From Eucommia ulmoides (Eukaryota; Streptophyta; Magnoliopsida; Garryales; Eucommiaceae): 64,000 nucleotides of DNA. Both the position numbers and the translations under genes were made by a program. Positions within the stretch are counted from its first letter, which is position 1. Each line of letters begins with the position of its first letter. Shown piece by piece: positions 57,365 through 64,000 of this stretch. Location of the stretch: NCBI GenBank assembly GCA_016647705.1, contig CM028328.1, positions 2,877,311 to 2,941,310 on the forward strand, read 5' to 3'. Below the pieces are notes generated by a model. The model worked only from the letters and a program-made list of their open reading frames with translations. It was not told the DNA's origin and ran no database searches.

Positions 57365-57535
57365 AGTGCATGACAGGTGATTGTTTCTGTCAAAAATCAT
57401 AATGAGCATAATGACTTGAACTATAGTGGGATGAGTAAAAAAACTTTAAGGTGTTATATGTTTAAATTAAAATTATGGAGACCAAAGTGAAATTTTTGTC
57501 AAACTTTAGGGGTGCAAAGTATCAAAACCCCATGT
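57365..57535. mobile_element. Family B DNA element, partial copy
   Basis: It matches the uninterrupted order of the kinesin-intron copy: CATAATGACTTGAACTATAG, GTGGGATGAGTAAAAAAACT, TTTAAATTAAAATTATGG and the end AGGGGTGCAAAGTATCAAAA. It therefore shows how 39042-39566 looked before the family A insertion. The left end is missing or diverged. Confidence 0.55.
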
Positions 57536-57599
57536 TATTTCGGTACATAGGAGGCAACAACTAGAAAACTACATACATCTATCAAAGGTTTCCGGTTTC

Positions 57600-58085
57600 A
57601 TCTCCAAGAATAACAAATTTGTCATGTCGCCTGGGGGGTATCCATGATCCACAACTCGTCTCCGCTGTCCATTCTTCTTTTGGCTAGGTGATCGAAGCAC
57701 TTGTTATTCTACCTGGGGTGAATTTCTAAAAATAGTGGTGTGCTTCAAAAGCTCTCTTACAGTCCTCGATCAAAACTTTGAATTTGTGGATGTACTCAGG
57801 GCAATTCTCGAGGAAGCCCGCTTCAGCCACATCCGTTTCCATAACTTTTGGATAGTCCCTACCAAATACCATTGTTATTCCCACATGAATGTTTTTGATA
57901 TCCACTTCTAGACCTGTGCAAAAGGGTTATGGCCATAAAAGCCCACTTACCACACTCCAAACTGGTATCTCAACAGTCCTCCAAAGCTTTCACTTCCAGA
58001 GTTGCCTTTAGCTCTACCATTAATGTTTAGCTTAAAGAAACCTTCATCGAGGGGTAACCAAATATCATTCAATCGTTCTTGGAAA
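57600..58085 (-). pseudogene. Decayed RNase H-like (RVT_3-type) fragment of a LINE
   Basis: Minus-strand conceptual pieces, broken by stops and frame changes, align in order with the RNase H domain at 60610-61205: WLPLDEGFFKLNINGRAKGN (counterpart WIPPPAGAFKLNADGSALGN), GGLLRYQFGVW and GFYGHNP, VDIKNIHVGITMVFGRDYPK (counterpart AEIKGIHVELCLAITRGCSR) and VMETD. The first catalytic Asp has become Asn. No 3' poly-A tail or target duplication was found. It is an older relic of the same type of element. Confidence 0.6.
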
Positions 58086-58794
58086 ATATGTGGACAAAAG
58101 ATCTTTCTTAAGCCAAGATATTTATGGAAGCTACTAATTGGGTATTCTGGACAACTCTTTCAATCACCTCTTTATTTCAGCCTTTTCAAAATTTTCATAA
58201 GATTACAATAAACAAGTACAAAGGAGAATAGGATAAAATTCTCCCTTTTAAAGTGTTTCGTGATCAAGTTCGAGGTGTTAAGGCTTTGGATTTGTTGAAA
58301 CAATATCGAATTCAAGAACAAGGCCCAAATACATTTTGTCTTGCGACTCGTCCTCAGTACGTGGTTAATAGTTTCAATGACTTCCGTCCATTGATTTTCT
58401 TTAGAATTTGAGAATTTAATATGAGTGTCTATTTGTAATTTTGATTGAACATGAGTGAGTTCACTCCTTTAGTAAGTCAACTCATTGTTATGTTTTAAAT
58501 TTATTTGCTTATTGAATGGGGAATATGAGCTTTAGAGATTGAAGGCTAGCCATTATATACTTAAATATTCAAATATAATACTCTCCCATGTGCCCATCCC
58601 CCATTGTTCACCATTGAAAAATAAATAATAGTTGTCTCAATTCAAAATCAAATCAATCTATTATTACTATTTAATTTGGGATACAACCCACAATTAGGAC
58701 TTTAAAAATGTATAGCCACACATGGCATCTTGGAATGTAACCAGAGTTCGATCATTTTGAAAAGTACTCTAAAAGTAAAATTCTAAATGCACCA

Positions 58795-58885
58795 TACTAG
58801 TGCAAATGAATGTGTTCTTAAGATAATCTGAGTAGATGATGAATCGAGATACGCGTACATTAATCTAGACACACCTTATCTTATG
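58795..58885 (+). mobile_element. SINE-like family 2, 3' fragment
   Basis: The short stretch TGTTCTTAAGATAATCTGAG...GATGATGAATCGAGATACGC...AATCTAGACACACCTTATCT matches the 3' portion of 62165-62310. No promoter boxes remain. Confidence 0.45.
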
Positions 58886-59507
58886 TAAAAATAATGTAAT
58901 TGGAGTGTAATTCAAAATTTGTAGAGTGCTAATAATATTTTCCTATGTATCATCGTGTTGGTTGACCATTTTTTTAAGATTAATTTCAATCAGATTATTT
59001 GTCAGTGATTTTTTTGCATTTAAAAAAATACCACGGTGGACTCCTATCAAAACTTTCGGCAACCAATCTATAAATTGTCATCTTTACTCTTATTTTGTTC
59101 TTTATAGTAAAAAAATTAATATTTACTTAAAAATACAAATAATAAAAACGACAAAAAAATACAAAAAATAAAAATAACAAAACTAAAAAAAGAAGAAGTA
59201 GAAAACCAAAATAAAAATAAAAAATAGAAAAGATAAAACTTAAAAGAAAAATGAAAAATAAATTTATGGGTGAATCTATGGGAAAATGAAATCAGTGGAA
59301 AAATATATTCAAATAAAAAGAGTAAAAATAACTATTTTCACATTTAATTTGCATATTACTCATAGTAGTTTAAAGGGAGTGTGAATAAAATTCTTTGAGT
59401 TCTATAATTTTAATATTTTAAAAAAAGGGATAAGTTTGTCATTTTTTCAAATGATAAGGAATCTGATTGAAATTAATCATTTTTTTTTTTAATTATTTTA
59501 GCCTTTG

Positions 59508-59555
<48 letters not shown>

Positions 59556-60598
59556 TTTACAGTAATATATGTTCAGACCAATTTACGTACACTGCGATTA
59601 ATCATTTCACATGACGATTTTAAGGATGCACTTTCTTACATCGATTTGATACATTTATGATTAAATTTAAGAATTAATTTCCAGACTACTTTCAAAAAAT
59701 GAATATCTCATAAGATTTAACTTGGGAAAATGGTGTTCAAAGGTAATAATAAGCTCTTCTTTTGGAGCTGCCCACTTTTTGGCTTTGGAGTCCTAAGTCT
59801 CTCACCATATTGTGGGGACAAATCTAAACTATTATTGTCCCCCATCTTTCTTGAAAAGTTAAATAAATAAATAGAGTTATGGATCTTCCTTACTTGTTCA
59901 AGGATCAAGGAAATTATTACTTTTTAGTGATTTTTTTAAATTACAATGATTTTATTTATTTTTATATAATTATTGATGAGGTAAAAAATTAGATTATCAA
60001 AGATGATTCTTGAGATTCTGCCCAAGCTGGAACGCCGCCATTCTTGATTTTTCGAGAATGACAATGTAAGGAAGCTGTGTATGGATATTGATCGGGATAT
60101 GTTGTGCTTGGTTTGTTAGGTCTTAGATAATTTCCTCAGTATCAGACAATATTCTTGGTTAGCATCTATGATGTTGACTCTCGTGCTTGGCATGTGGTTC
60201 GATACTCATGTGCAGGTCGTGGATTTATGCGCACATGTGGTAGCTTTTGGAGGTAGTCGGAAAAGTATATTAAAATATAACTAAAAATACATAAAAAATA
60301 AATAAATAAATAGTTATATGTTAGTAAAATATACAATAAAAAAATGAGTGACATTTAACTAAAAAAAATTGGTGATAGGAGGCATGAGGTTCAACGGCAG
60401 GCGGTGACAGTTGAGGATGGTGGCAGTGGTAGACGATGCATACTTTAATTGAAAGCATTTTATTAAAAATATAAGAGAGTATTGATCATAGGATTAAAAC
60501 TTAATTATATAAATCAAAACATAATTAATGGATTTATACTCAACTTAAAATTAAAATATGATAATTATGAATTATATTATCTAATTGGGACTATTCAA
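58886..60598. other. AT-rich spacer with a long TA microsatellite
   Basis: A pure TA run of about 40 bp lies at about 59510-59551. AT-rich simple sequence with AAAAATAAA-type runs fills 59100-59300. 60000-60240 is slightly richer in GC with no recognisable domain. No gene is supported. Confidence 0.4.
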
Positions 60599-60609
60599 TA
60601 GTTATCTCT

Positions 60610-61205
60610 TTTTTTTTTTGTTGTTGGAAAAAGGAACTAAACAACAACTAGTGACAACGAGGAAACCCTCGGAACACATATTAGCAATCAAAAGCCGCTC
60701 AAGCCCTTCCGGGGAGTCCTCTAGAAAGTGCATCTCAACTCTGCTATTAGTCCCTATCTTGGCCAGGAAATCCGCACATTGATAATTCATTCTCCTGATG
60801 GCTTGGATCTCAAAGTCGTGGTTCTCCAAGATGATTTTGCATTCTATGATCCAGTCTCTTAAGAGATACGTTTCCGGGACATCGCCTTTTATAAGGTTGA
60901 CTGCATCCTGAGAATCAGACTCCATGATCACTCTCGAGCAACCTCTGGTGATTGCGAGACAAAGCTCGACATGGATACCCTTGATTTCAGCCTCTAAAAT
61001 GGTGCAAGATTCCAGATGTCCAAAAAAACCAATCTCCCAAGAACCATCCATGTGTCTAATCGGACCGCCCATTCCACCTATCCCTGGATTACCCAAAGCG
61101 CTGCCATCTGCGTTAAGTTTAAAAGCACCTGCAGGGGGAGGAATCCAATTAGGACAGAAAGATGAAATGTCGTCACTGGAGTAGTTGGGACAGAATGTTT
61201 CCAAC
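60610..61205 (-). mobile_element. 5'-truncated LINE ending in an RNase H domain
   Basis: On the minus strand the insert ends in an A-tract (plus T-run at about 60610-60619). It is flanked by perfect 11-bp repeats TAGTTATCTCT (60599-60609 and 61206-61216), the mark of target-primed reverse transcription. The open frame enters at the truncation without an ATG and runs about 198 codons. It encodes an RNase H (RVT_3-type) domain with the likely catalytic set Asp (LNADGSALGNPG), Glu (EAEIKGIH), Asp (MESDSQDAV) and Asp (CADFLAK). The frame runs through the A-tract and stops only inside the flanking repeat. It is a recent dead-on-arrival copy of a plant L1-type LINE, not a host gene. Confidence 0.85.
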
Positions 61206-61216
61206 TAGTTATCTCT

Positions 61217-62316
61217 ATTATAAATGAGAATGAAGTTTGAAAATATCATCTTGGTTAATTAATTGATATTATTTTCTATATAAATGAATGAATGTTATTG
61301 TTTAGCGAACTTGGGCCGGGAGAGGGAGAATTGCTGCCCAAATGGTCAAATATTATTCACCTCGGTCTGTTAACTAGGCGGTTAAACTAAATTATACTTT
61401 TTTATCATTTAAATATACATCCACTTTTATTTCGTATTATAATATTTTACTTTAATCATATTATCTCTAATTTTTTCTTTAATTTGTGTAATTATTCTCT
61501 TTGACCAAAATTGAGCAACTTTAAATCAATATCAAAAAATATAATATGTAGATTAAATATGCTCACGATGATTAAAGTACATAATTTTCAAGGGATAGAT
61601 TAATACATACATGCATCGATACATCTCTTCAAAAAAAAATTACAAATTCATGCTTGCAAGTTCAAATGTTATTTTTCAATAATTCAACTAAAAAAATAAA
61701 ATAAATTGATTTTTTTTTTTTGAAAACTTTAATAAAGAATTTATCAAAGCATTGAATATTTTTTTTAGTACAAATTGAAATTTTTACTTTCTCATAGGTT
61801 GGCAATGAAAGCGCTTCTGTAAAACAATTTATTATTAACATTAATTCATGAGAGAATTAATTACTTGAAAAAATAAAAAACGATGAGGTTTTTTTTCACT
61901 TTGCATCCCTAAAGTTCCATATATTCCCTACTTTAGTGCCTATATTTTTAATTTGAACATATTAAACCCTAAACTTTTCAAATTGTGTCAAATATAGAAT
62001 CACCCCTGTGGGTTGATTCCGTAGTAAAAAATGACAGAATGACTGACTTGACAAGATTTGGATACTTTAAATTGAAAAGATAAGGACTAAAGTAAAATTT
62101 TCCTAGAACTTTAGTGTTATAAAACATAAAAAGCTCAAAAACAATCTTTGGAGAAATATTTTATTTTCTTCTCAACCAGGTTCGACTTTCTTGGAAGCAT
62201 TTTGAAAATAAAATCTTAAATGCACAAGGTAGACGTGGGAGAGTGTGTCCTTAAGATCATCCGATAAAATGATTAGACGAGGTGAGCGTAATCTGACCCA
62301 GACATATCTTATCCTA

Positions 62317-62353
<37 letters not shown>

Positions 62354-63140
62354 ATTCAGAAGAGGTGGCTTACATTGGTCAATCAACATTTAATTGTCTG
62401 AATTATTTATTTATTTTTACAGTGTGGGTGTGTGTGTTTACTGTCATTTATTGTAAGCACTGAAGCAGGGTTTTTATCAGGATTGTTGTCATGTTCCTCC
62501 CAGACCCTCATTAGATTCTCTTCTTTAAATTTTCACATCTTAATTTTTTGTAATTGCCTTTTAACCCCCTTGTACTTTGTTTTAATTTCATTCTGACCCA
62601 TAAACTTTTAAAACCAACACATTACTCCTTCTTTCTCTTAACTAAGTTGAAAAATCCACATTTTATTAAAAAATATAGAATAATGATTTTATTTAATTTT
62701 AATTAAATATTCAACGATACATATAGTTTTTTTGTAATGAAATTAAAGTTATATTGATTGGTAGTTTTGTCCATGTCATTGAAATTTAGATGAAAAACTT
62801 AATTTCACTTATTTTTAGCACAATTAACCTTGAGCTTATTCAAGCAGATTAGGGAACGGTAGACAAGGCAACAACGACAGTGACTTATGCAGCGGGAAGA
62901 GCGGGCATTCCTCAAAGACTAAATTAAAATTAAATTGAAAGGGTAGTTTTGTCCATGTCATTAAAATTTAGATGCAAAAATTAATTTCACCCATTTTTAG
63001 GGAAAAAAAAAGATCAATTTTAAAATTTATTTAAGTACGGGGGTAAAGTGTATTTTTTTAAAATAGAGGGAATGAAATAAAATAAAATCAAAGTACAAGG
63101 GGGTAAAAGGCAATTAACCATTTTTCTGCTTCTTATTAAT
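61217..63140. other. AT-rich spacer with two repeats
   Basis: 61885-62125 is a family B DNA element (CACTTTGCATCCCTAAAG at the left, TTTGAACATATTAAACCCTA, GGACTAAAGTAAAATTTTCC). 62165-62310 is a SINE-like family 2 copy (GGTTCGACTTTCTTGGAAGC, CATCCGATAAAATGATTAGA, TGACCCAGACATATCTTATC) followed by a TA microsatellite at about 62319-62351. No gene is supported. Confidence 0.5.
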
Positions 63141-63385
63141 GGCTTCCCTTTGTTAGAATTCTATCTCTCTCTCTCCCTCTCTTCCATGGCTACTGTTTCA
63201 GCAATATCTTGAAAATGGAGATGATTTTTGAAAATGGGTATTGTTAAAAAATGCCTGTTTTCCATCTTTAATTATACAAAGCTTTGATTTGAGCTTTTTC
63301 ATGGCGGAAAAAGAAGAAAAATGGAGAAATGGGTATTGAAGAGAAGAAGGTTTTGAGCTTTGAGGGGTAAAAAAGGTAAAAAAAA

Positions 63386-64000
63386 ATGCCAACAGTTTGG
63401 TTCTCTCTGAAGAGATCTCTCCACTGCAAATCGGAGCCGTCGGACGTTCACGATCCGAAGGCCAGGAAACACCTGAGCACAATCTTAACCAGGAAAGCCG
63501 GCGGCCGCTCCGGCTGTTCAAGGTCCATAGCGAACCTCAAAGACGTCATCCATGGCAGCAAGCGAGACCTCGAGAAGCCACCAAGCTGTAGCCCGAGATC
63601 CATCGGGAGCTCTGAGTTTCTCAACCCGATAGCCCATGAAGTGATTCTCAGTAATTCTAGGTGCGAGCTCAAAATCACCGGCTATGGCGGTTTTCAGGAG
63701 ACCGCCGCCGCCGGAGAAGGGTCGACATTCGTGGGTACTTTGAGGCCGGGTACTCCCGGACCGGGGGGGCACCCGACGATGCATTATTTCAACTCTTCGC
63801 TTAAGAACTCTAGGAAGATTGCTTCTCCTCTGCCGGAGCGGGAGGGGTTGAGCGGCGGCGGTGGCGGTGGCTTTACCGCATTGGGCGGTGGAAATGGGTT
63901 TTCTTCGAAATCTAGAGCTTCAATGGATAGGGATGCAACGAATGGGTCGTCGGCGGCGACTTGCCATAAATGTGGAGAGCATTTTGTGAAGTGGGAAGCT
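63386..64000 (+). CDS. C2H2-type zinc-finger protein, 5' part (runs off the window)
   Basis: Open from ATG at 63386 to the last base (205 codons), so the 3' end lies outside. The leader MPTVWFSLKRSLHCKSEPSD, then KARKHLSTILTRKAGGRSGC, SRSIANLKDVIHGSKRDLEK, SPRSIGSSEFLNPIAHEVIL and STFVGTLRPGTPGP form the conserved N-terminus of a plant family that includes Arabidopsis At5g54630 and At4g27240. A Gly-rich linker (GGGGGGF) precedes the first half of a zinc finger, CHKCGEHFVKWEA. The molecular function of this family is not established to my knowledge. The leader upstream (63150-63385) is pyrimidine-rich with a CT run at about 63165-63182. Confidence 0.9.
   Translation, partial: MPTVWFSLKRSLHCKSEPSDVHDPKARKHLSTILTRKAGGRSGCSRSIANLKDVIHGSKRDLEKPPSCSPRSIGSSEFLNPIAHEVILSNSRCELKITGYGGFQETAAAGEGSTFVGTLRPGTPGPGGHPTMHYFNSSLKNSRKIASPLPEREGLSGGGGGGFTALGGGNGFSSKSRASMDRDATNGSSAATCHKCGEHFVKWEA

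Overview
The window is nuclear DNA of a dicot-type flowering plant. This is shown by multi-exon genes with GT-AG introns, AT-rich intergenic and intronic DNA, a nuclear tRNA-Ala, plant-only gene families (GAUT glycosyltransferase, chloroplast NDH lumenal subunit, kinesin-14 of the ATK type) and many plant-type short transposons. I cannot name the species. Exon structures were assembled by hand: splice sites, reading phase and family similarity agree at every junction, and the resulting protein lengths match the families.

Layout. 1-960: two adjacent copies of an AT-rich repeat. 1872-9234 (+): ATG18-type autophagy PROPPIN with a BCAS3 domain (7 coding exons, 872 aa). 12140-18650 (+): GAUT13/14-type galacturonosyltransferase (6 exons, 531 aa). 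19669-20616 (-): single-exon DUF1995 plastid protein. 21753-31134 (-): NOL10/Enp2-type nucleolar WD40 protein (16 exons, 695 aa). 31957-34833: nested and tandem transposon block with a solo LTR. 35019-37955 (+): PNSL3/PsbQ-like lumenal protein (3 exons, 219 aa), with a Helitron inside a minisatellite in intron 2. 38236-44065 (-): ATK2/ATK3-like kinesin-14 (17 exons, 803 aa). 44652-45927: Harbinger-type element containing a hAT-like copy. 47098-47170 (-): tRNA-Ala(AGC). 48092-49673: Mutator-like element carrying a broken NF-YB fragment (candidate Pack-MULE). 51589-52110 (-): histone H2A. 52.3-63.1 kb: gene-poor, with SINEs, a 5'-truncated LINE with an RNase H domain, and decayed repeats. 63386 to the end (+): 5' part of a C2H2-type zinc-finger protein.

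The genes are ordinary housekeeping or plant-specific genes and do not form an operon or pathway. From memory, the order ATG18 - GAUT - kinesin-14 - H2A - zinc finger parallels Arabidopsis At5g54730 - At5g54690 - At5g54670 - At5g54640 - At5g54630, so this looks like an old conserved chromosome segment.

I found no clearly novel biochemical system. The most interesting content is mobile: a gene-fragment-carrying MULE with a perfect 11-bp target duplication, a Helitron interrupting an intronic minisatellite, a solo LTR nested in a hAT-like element, and one MITE family sitting in an intron of each of the five largest intron-containing genes.
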